Source: Anniella stebbinsi
Taxonomy: Eukaryota > Chordata > Lepidosauria > Squamata > Anniellidae
Length of the DNA: 64,000 bases
Assembly: GCA_029215795.1 (NCBI GenBank)
Contig: JARDYH010000007.1
Coordinates: forward strand, 19,689,763-19,753,762
Reading direction: 5' to 3'
Shown: piece by piece, positions 10,862 to 22,444 of the stretch
Numbering within the stretch: the stretch's first letter is position 1
Layout: every line of letters begins with the position of its first letter
Translations under genes and position numbers: made by a program
Notes under the pieces: generated by a model
What the model saw: the letters and a program-made list of their open reading frames with translations, nothing else
What the model was told of the DNA's origin: nothing
The model's database searches: none

Positions 10862-11660
10862 GCGTAATGGAGGAGCAGCCCAAATCTCTAAACTGTTTAA
10901 ATAAAAAACAAAATTAAAAAGAAAAGAAAAAAAGACCGCTGCTCTTTGTGAAAAATGTAATTGCTCCACCTCTGAAAGGCTCCCTTCAGATCTTCTTCAC
11001 ATTGTAAAGGCAATAACAATAGCTAGCTTCTTGCAGGATTCAGCATTTTATGCTCTGTTTTGCTTCTAAATCCTACACAAGTGATAGTTGGGAACGTTGT
11101 ACTAAAAACGGATTTAGGAGAATAGAAATTGATTTTTTTTTCAAGCAACCCCCCTGCTAGCCTCTCTCTCTCTCTCTCTCTCCCTCTGTGTGTGTGTGTG
11201 TGTGTGTGCGTGCACACACACACACACAATAGAGAGAATATTAATTTCAGGTCTGCCAATGGTGAGTTTAAGATATACTGAGGTGCCAAATTCATCTTTT
11301 GAAATCAACACTTGTTGATTCCATATGCTACCAAGTAAGTATTGATATGGGCTTTGTAGCAGATCATCCCAATTCTCCTGCTGTGCTCTGTTCTCTGGTC
11401 TTATGCACCATATGGAATCACTTATGCTGAGTTAAAAAGCATCTTAAGTGGTCCTAAGAGTGAACAATAGCATTTAACTGGTGCAACAGACTGTGGAAGA
11501 GTTAAGCCGCTGAGGAATGAGGCGCATTACATATGCAAAAGGCATATTGCTATCAATAATTCCAGTAACATCGTATTTCTTGGATGATGTGCTATTTTCT
11601 AAAAAGGGTTATTGGTATGTTTCTGTGTGCACAAGAGAAAGATAGACTAACAACAGAATA
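10862..11660. other. mostly unrecognised, with compound microsatellite
   Basis: (CT)n at 11162-11186 runs directly into (TG)n to about 11208 and then (CA)n at 11213-11229. The adjacent TG and CA blocks are complementary and could fold back. The rest is unrecognised. Confidence 0.6.
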
Positions 11661-11750
11661 TTCTGACTCTTTCAACTGTTCCTCATAGGACTTGGTTTCC
11701 AGATGTTTCACCATTCTGGTTGTCCTCATCTGGACATGCTCTAATTCAGT
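11661..11750 (-). mobile_element. CR1 LINE 3' region fragment, minus strand
   Basis: TCCTCATAGGACTTGGTTTC, GTTGTCCTCATCTGGACATG and CTCTAATTCA match the complement of CR1 3' sequence as known from birds and reptiles. It lies further 5' in the element than the copy at 48.6 kb. Confidence 0.6.
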
Positions 11751-11956
11751 GGAGGGTACCTTCCAGCCCCTGGGCCTAATCTGACATACTGTGGACCACA
11801 TTGACATTGATCACATGGTCCACAGAAGCTCTGGCTCCCTCCACCACTCCTGGAAGTCTGCTGGAAGCTTAGGAAGGGAGCAGGAATCCCACTGTTAACT
11901 CTGACAATACACACAAACACACCACTTCTTTCCCTCTCCCCCAGCAGACATACACA

Positions 11957-12219
11957 TAGGAATGTATGAGAAATTTGTTTCAGTTTGTTTTATTAATCAG
12001 GATTTACCCAGCTCACACTTTCTGGAATGGCATCTTTGACTTGGGAGCAATCTGTGGTCAAAGTCAGTACATTTCCAAGCTTGCAATGTGATTCACAGAC
12101 CAAAGAAAAATGCATTTGACAGCATGCACACATCTGAAAAATGTGCATGAACAAAGCATACTTTTGGAAATATGTGCACAAATACAGAAGAATGAATACA
12201 TTTTAAAGATATACACAAC
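11957..12219. mobile_element. hAT-like non-autonomous element, 5' part
   Basis: It starts TAGGAATGTATGAGAAATTT and continues TTTCAGTTTG..TCAGGATTTACCCAG, then TGTGC/CATTT-rich text. The same series occurs at 19.5-19.8 kb and 59.9-60.4 kb. The full-size copy at 59943-60372 has TAGGAATG/TAGGGCCG ends. This copy is interrupted at 12220 and resumes at about 13010 (TATGTGTACATTTGG), petering out by 13.06 kb. Confidence 0.55.
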
Positions 12220-13000
12220 TGTTGCGAGCGGACAAACGAATCAGAAATAAATACACAGACACCAGAGGTTGGGTTAACTAGGGCCTCTTTATTTAACAAC
12301 GGGTATAGCATCCTTCCTGGATCTGTGCGTGAATGTGTGGGAATCAGCACAACTCTACCTTCAGACAACTAGCCTGCAAAAATAATAAAGGGTGAGCCAC
12401 TCAGTTGGTCATAGTAGCCGGGTTAAAATCAGCACCTCTTTTACAACTACACTTAAGTGTTTGGGGAGACCAATCTGCGTCACCTCCCACGCAGGGCTGC
12501 ACAGTCCTGTGTAAGTGAGGCAAACGGTCCCCAAAGGCAACCCATATCCTGACTCGGAGCTGCGAAGCCCATCGAGGATCAGGCCCTCCGGGTTGCCCTT
12601 CATCATCAACGATGCCAAAAGTGCTCACCAACCCTATTCTTACCTTTCAAATTCCTGCACCCCCTACCACAAATCAACCTATTTATTCCCCATAGCTAAA
12701 TTCAAATGTCCAGTATGGAGTAGGTAAAAACCTGCACAGCTCTATCTGCCAGGGAAAATTCCTACTCAGCCCCTCCTTCAAAGGAGATGACTAGCTAATC
12801 TCATACTAGAAGAGAGGGAGGGTGGCGAAAACGAAAGAGGCCGAGTCCTGGGCGAGCCAAGGCTATATAGCCTTAGACTCCTCCGCCCCTCCACCTAAGC
12901 GGCTCTTCCTGTGCGCATTCTCATACACGTGAGTATTTCTTCCCGCCGTTACTAACCGCCGGCAACCGACGCCTCCCACCCAATCCGTGCCAGCTGGATG
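12220..13000 (-). mobile_element. LTR-like insertion, minus strand
   Basis: Read on the minus strand, the 3' end is ..GTCCGCTCGCAACA (12231-12220), with an AATAAA signal at 12293-12288 about 70 bases upstream. This is the R/U5-like layout of an LTR ending in CA. Further upstream a TATATA box lies at about 12862-12871 in GC-rich sequence. The insertion splits a hAT-like repeat. The far (5') end and a target duplication could not be fixed: CAAC before and CGAC after is only a weak match. No gag, pol or env is seen, so a solo LTR is the most likely reading. Confidence 0.45.
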
Positions 13001-13161
13001 GGGAAGCGACTATGTGTACATTTGGAGAAATACACATGAAAATATACCCTTGCCTAATATGGAATTTGCCTTTTCACAGCACACTCACGCTAGATTAACA
13101 TTTTCATCAAGCTGCCCACCACAAGGCCAAGATCTCTTTCTTGGTCAGTCAGTGGTAGCTC

Positions 13162-13204
<43 letters not shown>
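13162..13204. repeat. (ATT)n microsatellite, LINE tail
   Basis: The ATT array abuts the 3' end of the minus-strand L2 copy that follows and probably grew from its tail. Confidence 0.95.
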
Positions 13205-14146
13205 TACATTTATATACCACCCCATAGCCAAAGTTCTCTGGGAGGTTTACAAAAATTTAAAACATTGAACATGTAAAAACGTATATACAAAAATTTAAAC
13301 CATAAAAGTTTAAAAACAAACTACATATCATTTAAACTATCTAAGGGTCAGATAAAAAAAGCTCAACATATGCTGTTAAATGCTGTTAAATGACTGGGAG
13401 AAGAGAAAAGTCTTAACCTGGTGCCAAAAAGATGACAGTGTTGGCGCCAGGCGAGCCTTGGCGGGGAGATAATTCCATAGTTGGGGGCCACCACTGAAAA
13501 GGCCCACTCCATTGTTGCCATCCTCCGAGCTCCCTTGGAGTAGGACCTTGGATGTTGATCATAGTGTATGGGTTGGTTCGTTTCAGAAGAGGCATTGTGT
13601 CAGGTATTGTGGTCCAAGCCGTGTAAGGCTTTGTAGGTTAAAACCGGCACCTTGAATCTGGCTCGGAAATGTACAGACAGTCAATGCAAGGGGGCAGTGT
13701 CAGACTTACATGTTCGAATTTTCTGGTTCCTGATATCAATCTGGGCACTGCATTTTGCACAAACTTCAGCTTCCAAACCATCTTCAAAGGCAGCCCCACG
13801 TAGAGTGCATTGCAGTAATGTAACTTGGTGGTTACCAGAGCATAGACAACTGAAGCGAGGTTATCCCTGTCCAGATAGGGGCGTAGTTGGGCCACCAACT
13901 GAAGTTGGTAGAAAGCACCCCATGCCACTGAGGCCACCTGAACCTCAAATGACAGAGATGGTTCTAGGAGAACCTCCAAGCTGTGAACCTGCTCCTCCAG
14001 GGGAAATTCAACCCCATCCAGAACAGGTTGAACACGCTTTATCTGGTCAGAAGAACCACCTACTAACAGCATCTCAGTCTTGTCTGGATTGAGTTTCAGT
14101 TTATTAGCCCTCATCCAGTCCATTGTTGCAGCCAAGCACAGTTCCC
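13205..14146 (-). mobile_element. L2-type LINE 3' portion (family A), minus strand
   Basis: The longest family-A copy: tail complement (ACCACCCCATAGCC, GTTCTCTGGGAGGTTTAC), 3' UTR, then about 700 bases coding for the C-terminal part of the RT ORF. It is truncated in the CLAATMDWM segment upstream of the NKLKLNPDK motif. Direct continuation into another repeat at 14147 marks the 5' truncation point. Confidence 0.9.
13638..14135 (-). pseudogene. decayed L2 reverse-transcriptase C-terminus
   Basis: An open stretch of 165 codons. It has the NKLKLNPDKTEML motif near residues 11-23, then EVLLEPSLSFEVQV, YQLQLVAQLRPYL and LHYCNALYVGLPLK. These correspond segment by segment to the better copy at 58.8-59.6 kb. 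After 'RKFEHVSLTLPPCIDCLYISEP' the frame breaks. The final part (AFSVVAP..LWN equivalent) lies in another frame at 13413-13595. The catalytic YxDD region lies upstream and is absent, so this is not a functional protein. Confidence 0.85.
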
Positions 14147-14365
14147 ATCAGTTTATAACTGAAGTTGCATTTCACCCCCCACTGTGCAACACTTTACACT
14201 TGCTTATGTTGAAGTGCATTTGCCGTTTTTCATGCCCATTCTTCCAGTTTGAAGAGATCCTTTTGGAGCTACTCATGTTCCCTTTTTCTCTGAACCACCC
14301 TAAATTGTTTGGTGTCAAAAGCAAACCTGGCCACCTCACTGCTCACATGGATAAGTTGAAAAGTT
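14147..14365. repeat. sauropsid-type interspersed repeat fragment
   Basis: GAAGTGCATTTGCCG, CCCATTCTTCCAGTTTG, GAAGAGATCCTTTTGGAGC and AACCACCCTAAATTG followed by GCAAACCTGGCCACCTCAC resemble a repeat I recall from reptile genomes, probably CR1-related. Neither family nor boundaries can be confirmed here. Confidence 0.4.
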
Positions 14366-16387
14366 CCACATATGGACCATTTCAGAATTTCCCAATTTGG
14401 GACATGCTAGCAAAGCTCTGAGATATGATGTACAACAATAACTCGAGAGATAGGCCAAATAAACAGGCAGAACAATTAGCAGGTAAACCACAGTGGTGTA
14501 TATAAATATACGTAGTGCAAACTTATATGAACAGTGCAGGCAAAAGCCAAGAATGGCATTAGTTTTAATAGATACAATTGGATGGCATGAAACTGTGGAT
14601 GGAAGCTTTTTAATAACAAAGCCATGGTTAAAATGTGACTGTTCAAGAGAATAGTTTTAAAGGCTGAATGTGCCCTTGCTTACTTTAAAGGTTTCTTCAT
14701 GGGGCACCAGGGAATTTAGAATATTACAGATCCGCAAGAGCATGGATGTCTGATGCCTGACTGTAAAAATATTTCCATAAGACCAAAGTCTGCCCTGTGT
14801 AAGAAAAGTCTACACCTTTTCCAAAGTTTTCTTCAACTTTGCATGCGTTGGGGACCAGATCCTGCATAGTGTCACTCATTTCCAATTCCCCTTGACTTTA
14901 TGTCTTCCACCAGCAAAAGGCTACCTTTGTAAATTCTCGAAAATATCCCTTCTTTTCCCTTCTTCCTCCCCATTTCTATTCTCTCACTGTCCTTACCTGT
15001 AAAAGTGCTTGTCATTCAACTTCAAATGAGCTCCCTTGAACCATCTGATATCTTCAGGGGTCCATAGCAAAACACATTTTTGTACATTTACAGGAGAAAA
15101 TATATTGAAAGATGAGATCAAATCTCACTCCTCAGTTGAACAAATGGCCATCATGAGTGAAACTTGGTAATGAAATGCAGGTGTTTAGGGAATAGAAACT
15201 GGTCTAGAAATTCAGTATAAATGAAATCAGACATTAAAGCCATGTTTGAATCTGTGGAGAACCTGGGTCTTGGGGCGGGGGCATGAGCAAACCCACATCT
15301 AACCCCCAAGTGTGAAGGGTCACCCCTCACTATTGGGTAATGCCACCATTAAACTACTACCCCTTTATTTAACCTCTCATGAAGACATCTCCTCTGGCCA
15401 CTTTGCAGCCAGACTCCTCCAACCAAACTCCCCTACCAGACTGTGACTCCTCTGTCACAGTCTACAGAGGTCATACATATTAATTCCAGTCAGAACCCTC
15501 CAGCCAATCAGCTTTGGGATAACCAACACCCATCACCCATGTCTGTACAAATGCTCAATCAATGGACATCTTCAGAATGTTCAGTTATTCCACAATCAAA
15601 TGGCACCAATTTCAATCCTATCTTTTCATATAAATAAGAGAGACCCTGGCTTCATTTTCATCACCTTGTGTAACAGTAATTGCCAATTTGCCAGTGTACC
15701 GTATTTACAACTCCTTTCAGGCATAAACTAGAGTAAAAACCATATATTTTTCTTTTTTACTGTTAACCCCTTCAGACCTTCAGGGATTGAAAGAAAACAT
15801 AACAGTTACACTCTTACCTCAGTTTCTTCACAGCATCTATCATAACATTTTATCTGCTCAGTACAGATAGCATCAAAGGAGATGTGTGTAGGGGGGATTC
15901 ACCCTTTCCCCTCCTGTTGCAGGTAAATCCCCTCTTCTGAAGCTAGTACATGCATTGGGAGGAAATTCCCAACTGGTGGTGCCAATGGGGGATGGATGTT
16001 TCCCCAAAACAAATAGCTTTAGAAAGGAATTTTCCTCAGGGCTGCAGCATGGGATAGAACAGTTAAATTCTCCCTCTACAACTGTTCTGACAATAGGATT
16101 GTTCTCCAATTCATAAAAATAATTTTTCTCCATATTTCAAGTGTCCAAGCCAAGTTTACCTTTTTGTAAAAATAAATAAATAACCATAGATCATCACAAT
16201 GTAATATCACATCAAAATTAAAGAAAAAATAAATCAACTAAAATCTGCAAACAAAATACAGATTAATTTCTGGACACTAACATGAAAAAAACAGGATGTA
16301 TATACCAGCAAACTTAAATAATATATATGAAATGGTTTCCAGTAAAGGCAAGGGTCATTGTTTGGATAAACTATTGATAAAATTCAT
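14366..16387. other. unrecognised sequence, about 2 kb
   Basis: No repeat or gene recognised. It is AT-rich with short open frames only. Confidence 0.5.
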
Positions 16388-16494
16388 CATAAGTCCTACT
16401 TAGAGAAGACCCATTGAAATGACTGAGACTCAAGTTAGTCATGAGTAGCTTACGTCCCTCTTTTTCAGTTGCTCTCCTCTAAGTAGGACTTATG
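16388..16494. repeat. imperfect inverted repeat (fold-back)
   Basis: CATAAGTCCTACTTAGAGAA at the left and its complement CTCTAAGTAGGACTTATG at the right enclose GACCCATTGAAATGACTGAG and a TTAGTCATGAGTAGCTTACG segment. It resembles a common reptile DNA-element fragment. Arms of about 18 bases are clear, and the interior is less symmetric. Confidence 0.6.
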
Positions 16495-16599
16495 TTGGAT
16501 TTTATCCCATGTTACATTTTGTAACACACAATAGCAAATAAAGAAATATTTACCTTGATCTGATAGGACATAATAAATCTTCATAAAATTTGAAAAGGG

Positions 16600-16669
16600 C
16601 TCTTCTTCTTCTTCTTCTTCTTCTTCTTCTTCTTCTTCTTCCTCTTCCTCTTCCTCTTCCTCTTCTTCT
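16600..16669. repeat. (CTT)n-(CCTCTT)n microsatellite
   Basis: A pyrimidine-only tract of 70 bases that shifts from CTT to CCTCTT units. Confidence 0.97.
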
Positions 16670-18180
16670 CATTGTATTAACACCATCTGAAGTTAACATC
16701 ATTAGAAGACATGTTGAAGATTCAACATTAAATAAAGGCATAATTCAACGCATTTGAAAGCATTCAGAACTAATGAGGGATTAATTACTTCATTCCATGT
16801 CTTCAGTTAAAAATGTATACAAAGCATTTTGTCAATTGTGTCTTATGTCAAACTGGTGTATCAATTAATTACACATTTTTTCCAACAATTATCCACCATA
16901 CTGATTAAGGCGGATGAAAATAATCTCATAATTAATTTTCCCTTTCAAATAAGTAGACATTAAGAACAAGAACTGAGAATGGAACTTCACAAAGATTTAG
17001 GAGGATATGTTCAAAGAAATAACCCCCCTAGTGTAGATTTCCAAATAAATGCCATTCTCGGAATATAATGTATCTTGGCTGGTTCAACTTTCATTGTTTT
17101 TTAATCAATAGATTAATCAAGTTAGGATTAATCCTATGGTCTCAGGGACAGGCCATACAATATAGCAGACCTTCCTTTCCATGGGTGGAAGGGGAGGTCT
17201 TCCCTCAGATGTCTCTATGTAGCAGTGGCTGAAAGGTCCACCATCAATGCTTCTCCACATCAGTGCTCCAGTGGTAAAGAGGGAAAACAAGGAGGGGTGC
17301 TATAGGAATATATTAGAGACAGATTGGGGGAGACCTGCTGGATCCAAAGTCCCCTCTTTCCCTGGGCATGCTCCTGGAATGGAGAAAAAGATAAGCCAGC
17401 ATGGGTGTTCCCAGGCTCTGGTGGATTGTATTTTTCTGTTAGTGGCAGGATTGGGAGTACAACTTCCAAAATTACCGATGGAAAAGGGATGCTCTGTCCA
17501 CCATTCCTGTGGAGAAGAAGGTCCTCCAAATAAACAAACTATGGTTTAGTCAAGTATTCAAAGCAGGACAGTACATTTCCCATTATGGTCTCCTCTTCCT
17601 AACAATTCTTCACTGGGAAACTCCTGAATTTAACACAGGATAATATAAGCAAGTGGCTAGGTGTGGGGAGCCTTCCTTGATTCAGAAAGCATTTCCAAAT
17701 ACTGTACTTACAGCAAAACAAAACAAAAAAGCACACAAATTCTTATATCAGCAAGGATATCTATCTATGTAATTTCTGCAAAGGTCTCTTGAAATGTCAA
17801 CACTGTTTTGGTAATATAAGTATAAAACTACTTCAGGAGGAAATATACAACCAAAGCTAATACACTTAAAGATAATGCATTTTGAAGATACATAATAGAG
17901 AAAAGTCTTTCCCCAAGTAGTGTTTTGTTTTGTATAGAAGCTCATGCTTCAGCGTTATTTTCAACGTACAATACATTTGCATTTGCATCTTTCCACATAT
18001 TAGCAGTGGGGGGTTATATTCATAATCTCCTAGAATGCCACACTGGAGACTGAAAACTCTGTGAGATGTAAGACTTCTACAGAGGTTGTCATCCACATTT
18101 AGGTTATATATACAGTCACATGGAGAGTATTCTCTCTAGAGAGCTATACTTTGCATTACATCTACTGTTCAATAGACTTT
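16670..18180. other. unrecognised sequence; TAAT-rich block at 16.8-17.0 kb
   Basis: Repeat-free by eye. The block 16840-16960 holds several TAATTA/ATTAAT words (CAATTAATTAC, CATAATTAATTTTCC), the sort of composition seen in conserved regulatory DNA, but conservation cannot be tested here. 17245-17550 is more GC-rich, with short overlapping frames on both strands and no domain. Confidence 0.4.
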
Positions 18181-19500
18181 GCCATTTACTTATCCAGCTG
18201 TCATAGTAAAGGCAAGATGTTCATTACAAGTTAAATCCCAACATTTTGCCACAGCACAGAAGCTGCATTCTGCCTTTGCTACGAAAAGAATGGCGGCTTT
18301 CAACACCGTGCGACTCCACCAGGAATATTGGGGGAGAAGCAGTATTGCAGCTGTCCCAGGAGATAGGGAAGATCCAGACCAGGACATGTGGCTGCGTGTA
18401 ACATCCCGATGCCAGCCAACATGTAGGCAGGGAAGTGGGATATAAAAGCCCACCCAGAGGTGGCTCTTTTTCTTGGCTGCCTCTCAGATGTACAGGCTGG
18501 AATAGCACAGAGTGGAAATGGACGGGACAGGAGGACAAGAGAGAAGGCTCCTCCACTGAGAGAGTGATAGTAACACAACAAGGCATTAGGCACAAGGTTT
18601 GGTTGACAGTAACCCAATGCTGGTGGCCCAGCCATGTGGCTCGGCTCAGGGACAGATGGATCAAGGGGACCTGGGGATTTGCAGTCAGACCTTCCCCTAA
18701 ACCAGGCATCATTAGGGCTAGGCCTGCCAAAGCACATTGCCCAGTGGGATGAATTATCCCAGAAGGCCTGAATATTTGGGTTGTGCAGAGGCCTGGCTTA
18801 GGCCTAATGGATAGTAGGCTCCTCTTCCTTAATGCTTAGCAAAGTATTGGACTTGGGTGGAAGGACACAATAAGACCTAGTGAGGCATACTAAGGCCTAC
18901 CAGCCAGGGTGTGTGGGCCTTGAGCTCACGTCAGTTGTCTCAGTTCCTTACGACTCACCCCAATGAGGCCAGAGAATAGGAGCACCTAGGGTTATAGGGG
19001 ATAGGGCTTGGGAGGGACCAGCTGGACCATGTGCAGCCAGACCAATGGCAGACAGAGTCAAATACTTCTGGTCTGATTAGTTCTGAGCCTGAACATTATA
19101 TAGACACCGAGGCAGTACTGGGTGATGATGAGGAATGCCGAATTGGCCATTCTCATCCCGTGGTAGATTCAGTCACAGGCAACCTGGGAGCAAAACGGTC
19201 CTCTCAGTCTGACACCATTATGCGCATAACCTTCCTGACATCCTGGAACCCTGACATGAGGAAGGTTACATGCGCAGTCATCTAGGCATGAAGGTTTCCC
19301 ATTTCAGATGCCCATGGCAACATGTGGACAGGGGGAGAAAGCCCAGGGGGAATCGCACATTGTCAGGGTCAGAGGTACATAGCGCAGCTCCTTCCTAAGT
19401 GCGTTGCCCATTCATGCAAGTAACACATGATGGGGGTTCGAGAGAGTCTAGACATGTACAGCAGTTTTTACCCATATGTGACTTTGTTCAGACCTTCTGC
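18181..19500. other. GC-richer block, possible LTR-retroelement remnant
   Basis: Base composition rises compared with the flanks. A GGGATATAAAAGCC box lies at about 18438-18451, followed by CTCTTTTTCTTGGCTGCC, which looks like an LTR promoter and R start. Open frames of up to 168 codons (minus, 18224-18730) and 84 codons (plus, 19031-19285) carry no domain I recognise. A decayed LTR element is one reading and unique DNA is the other. Confidence 0.3.
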
Positions 19501-19504
19501 CCAA

Positions 19505-19860
19505 TCCCCTAAAGATGTATGGCAAACTTGTTTCAGTTCGCTTTTGATCAGAATTTACCCAGTTCACACCTTCCAAACTGAACACGGATTCAGACTCAAT
19601 CTGCGGTTGTGGTCTGCACATTTCTGAGATTGCAATGTGACTTGCGGGCCCCAAAATTTTACTCGACAGCATGCATACATTTGAAAAAAAAAGAAAAGTA
19701 TTACTTTTGAAAAGTGTGCTCAGTTATGCTGCAATCAACGAGAAAGGAATGCGTACATGTCAAAGATGCGCATGGAAAAACGCAAAGAGGAAAAGCAAAA
19801 CGAATCTTGCAGACCGCAGAAGGAGCCCGAATCAGAAAGAGCTCCAAGATGGGACTTGAA
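19505..19860. mobile_element. hAT-like non-autonomous element fragment
   Basis: It shares GTATG(G/A)xAAA(C/T)TTGTTTCAGTT, TGATCAGAATTTACCCAG, a TTGCAATGTGACTTG segment and GACAGCATGCATACATTTGA with the copies at 11.96 and 59.94 kb, in the same order. The terminal TAGGG is not preserved. Confidence 0.55.
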
Positions 19861-20438
19861 CTTTGGCGAGGTCAAGGTGTACATCCTTACATCCCCCTCC
19901 CATCCTCATGTTCATATATCCACAGATAACTTGTATGAAGAGGGCCTTCACCAACTCTTTATTTCCACATACAGACTGGGAAGAAAGCAGAAGCGTATTA
20001 AGAAAATAGCCCGTCTCTAGAATTCCAGATTGCCTATCGGAATATAAATAATTATCGAAAGCATTAGACAGTGAGGAATATGAAGTGAGACAAACAGTTT
20101 GGTAACCTCATTATCTAGCAATGAACCATACATAATCATGATGAGGAATAGATTTAACTTGTGGCTCCGGATGCGACATTTTTAACATGCTGCTGGTGGT
20201 AACAATGATAAAATGAGGCTGTTACAAACGGATTTTAATATGTGTGTGGCACTGACTATTTGGAAACATTTTGTAACATCAATTTGCAGGTGGGGCATAA
20301 TTTGAACCGTGTTCTGCCAACTGGCATTCTTACAACCAGTACATATGTTATCCAAGTAGTTTGGCTGTTTCTTTGCTGTGGCTTTATCTCAAGCCTCCTT
20401 CTCCACACATAGCTTCTATACATAGACTTTATACACAG
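19861..20438. other. unrecognised sequence
   Basis: No repeat or coding signal recognised between the hAT-like fragment and the fold-back cluster. Confidence 0.45.
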
Positions 20439-20829
20439 GCAGGATCTACACGTCGTCCTCGATGCACCCTCCCTGCGCCACAAGCCGCTTCGGAGCACTT
20501 CACCCCACCTAGTGTGGCTCAAGCCTCGGAGGCTCTGCCCGCGGCTGCGCTGCTGCGGCCGCCGTCCTTTCATCCAGGCTGGTCCCGGGGAGGGACGAGG
20601 GAGGGGGGAGGGTTGTAAACAAAAGCCAGCGATTGAGAGAGGGATTTCCAATTGCTAGCTTTTGTTTACAACCCTCCCTCCTCCCTCCCTGGGACTGGCT
20701 GGGATGAAAGGGCGGCGGCAAGAGAGCGAGCAGAGCCTCCGAGGCTTGAGCCACACTAGATGAAGAGCAGCGCTTCAAAGCGTCTTGTGGCACAGGGAGG
20801 GCGCATCGAGGACGACGTGTAGATACAGC
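20439..20829. mobile_element. GC-rich 391-bp fold-back element
   Basis: A long inverted repeat with arms of about 190 bases. The left starts GCAGGATCTACACGTCGTCC and the right ends in the complement of GCTGTATCTACACGTCGTCC. Matching inner segments include CTCAAGCCTCGGAGGCTCTG, the mirrored TTTGTTTACAACCCTCCCTC and TCCCGGGGAGGGA-like text. The centre is GCGATTGAGAGAGGGA. It is strongly GC- and CpG-rich against AT-rich flanks. ATCTACAC ends recur in elements at 22.33, 45.35 and 54.39 kb. No target duplication is apparent, and there is no coding capacity. Confidence 0.7.
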
Positions 20830-20859
20830 CAAAGATTCTGATTTGTTCCTTTGTTTGTT

Positions 20860-21450
20860 TTAATGGCAACAAATTACACAAATTGTTTTGTTGTTATTTG
20901 GAAGGGATCTTGAAATTTGTGCAAATGGTGTCTTTTTTTTTTTAAAAAAACCCCAAAACATTGTGATCTTGCACAATCTTGTGATCTCACGATTGCAAGT
21001 TTGCCTGTTCACTATGTAGCCTCCGAGAGGGATATTCACCTGTTGTCAATATCCTTATCAGTTTCATCCTCTCCAATCCTTGCATTATCTACTCCAGCAG
21101 ATCCATATTTTGGATTCATGGAGGAATTTGTCAATCCTTCCCCCTAACTTGGAAAGAGCTGAAGCGGAGGATGAAATTGACCAGTTCTTTAATTGGTATT
21201 GAATATGGATCTGCTAGGATTAGTGTGTGGAGAGGATGAAACTCACAAGATAGCGACAAGAGGGAAATATGCCTTTCCAGGGTTCCATAGCGGACAGGTG
21301 GACTTGCAATCGTTTGCTCTTGCACAAAATTGGAAATAAAACTTTTTTTTTTTTAAAAAAAGTTTCAACACCATTTGTACAAATTTCAAGACTCCTCCTT
21401 GCCTAAGAATAAAAAAAATGTTCAAATTACAATTTGTGCAAATGGCAGAC
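20860..21450. mobile_element. fold-back element, ~590 bp
   Basis: A second long inverted repeat immediately after the first. Left-arm words such as TTGAAATTTGTGCAAATGGT (about 20910-20930), CACGATTGCAAGTTTGCCTG, AGTTTCATCCTCTCC and GCAGATCCATATT reappear in reverse order and complement at 21190-21390. The arms are about 250 bases and roughly 75-80% alike by eye. The centre lies near 21.15 kb. The TTTGTGCAAA-type text relates it to elements at 38.7, 43.9 and 56.0 kb. Confidence 0.65.
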
Positions 21451-21599
21451 ACCTCCTCCCCCAAATGTGCAAAACATTTCCAGAATAGGAGGGGGGAAAT
21501 TCCACTATAATCTGCTGCCGCTTCCTGGAGCAGAAACACTGCAGAGACCAATGAGACTTAAATAGAACTGAATTCCCAGCATCACACATCTGTAGCGCT

Positions 21600-21700
21600 A
21601 GGTGGTCTTCACTGGGAGAGCATTCCATAATTGCAGAGCTACCACTGGGAAGGCCCTTTCCTTTGTTACCACCCTCTGAGCCTCCCTTGGAAGAAGGTTC
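21600..21700 (-). mobile_element. L2-type LINE coding fragment, minus strand
   Basis: Minus-strand translation gives KGRAFPVVALQLWNALP, the C-terminal RERAFSVVAPxLWNDLP block of L2 ORFs. Only about 100 bases are recognisable. Confidence 0.6.
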
Positions 21701-22333
21701 AGGAAATGATTGTAGTATATGGATGTGTTCATATGAGAAGTCAGGATATGGATATTACTCTATCCAGAATTCAGAAATAATAGAAAAAAATGGAATAATG
21801 GAGGATTCCTCATGCTTTGTTTTCACTTTGGACATGAGACCAGAGAATTCAGAACACCATCCGATCTATGCCAAGCAGGATACAACACTTTGAAAATGTT
21901 TTGAAAACTGTATATGGAGTGTGTCTTGGGCCCCAACAGTTGTTACTACTGTTATAAACCATTTTAAACCATTTTAAAGTAGTTTAGATTCTGCCCAACA
22001 TTCAGGAGGAACTGTGGATAAGAAGAAAATTGGAAATGCTACCACCCTGGCATTCTAAACAGTCGGAAGCTGACAAAACTACTGTCCTCTGGGCTCTTGG
22101 AGAGAATAAAGGAAAAGAGGCATCCACCACCATTAGCCTGTTCTCAACCATTGCTGCTGCTGGAGGAAATATTTTTTCCACAACTGCTGAAACCACAGCA
22201 GTTGCTTGATATAGGGGAGTGGAGGCTCCTTTTTTGTTTCAGGTGTATAGGTTAGAATGCCCTCCAGTTCCTGCCCCGCTGACTGTTCAGCACTTGATCA
22301 GTTTGTACAACTTGTGATTTATAAGCCAAACTA
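21701..22333. other. unrecognised, with a partial palindrome unit
   Basis: 21940-21993 has ACTGTTATAAACCATTTTAA and then AAGTAGTTTAG, a degraded half of the palindromic element at 22.33 kb. The rest is unrecognised. Confidence 0.45.
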
Positions 22334-22444
22334 TGAGCCTATCTACACTACTGCTTTAAAATGGTTTATAACAGTTTTAAACTGGTTATTAACCGGTTTA
22401 AAACTGTTATAAACCGTTTTAAAGCAGTAGTGTACATAGGCTCA
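22334..22444. mobile_element. near-perfect 111-bp palindrome
   Basis: Arms of 54 bases differ at only three positions and are separated by about 3 bases. The ends are TGAGCCTATCTACAC and GTGTACATAGGCTCA, and the arms carry GGTTTATAACAGTTTTAAAC. Such a structure can extrude as a cruciform or form a hairpin when single-stranded. It looks like a minimal inverted-repeat DNA element of the ATCTACAC group. No target duplication was found. Confidence 0.85.

Noticed and set aside
18224..18730. 168-codon open frame on the minus strand, overlapping other open frames
   Set aside because: No domain, several alternative frames open in the same GC-richer block, and no splice or promoter context. Chance or retroelement debris is more likely.
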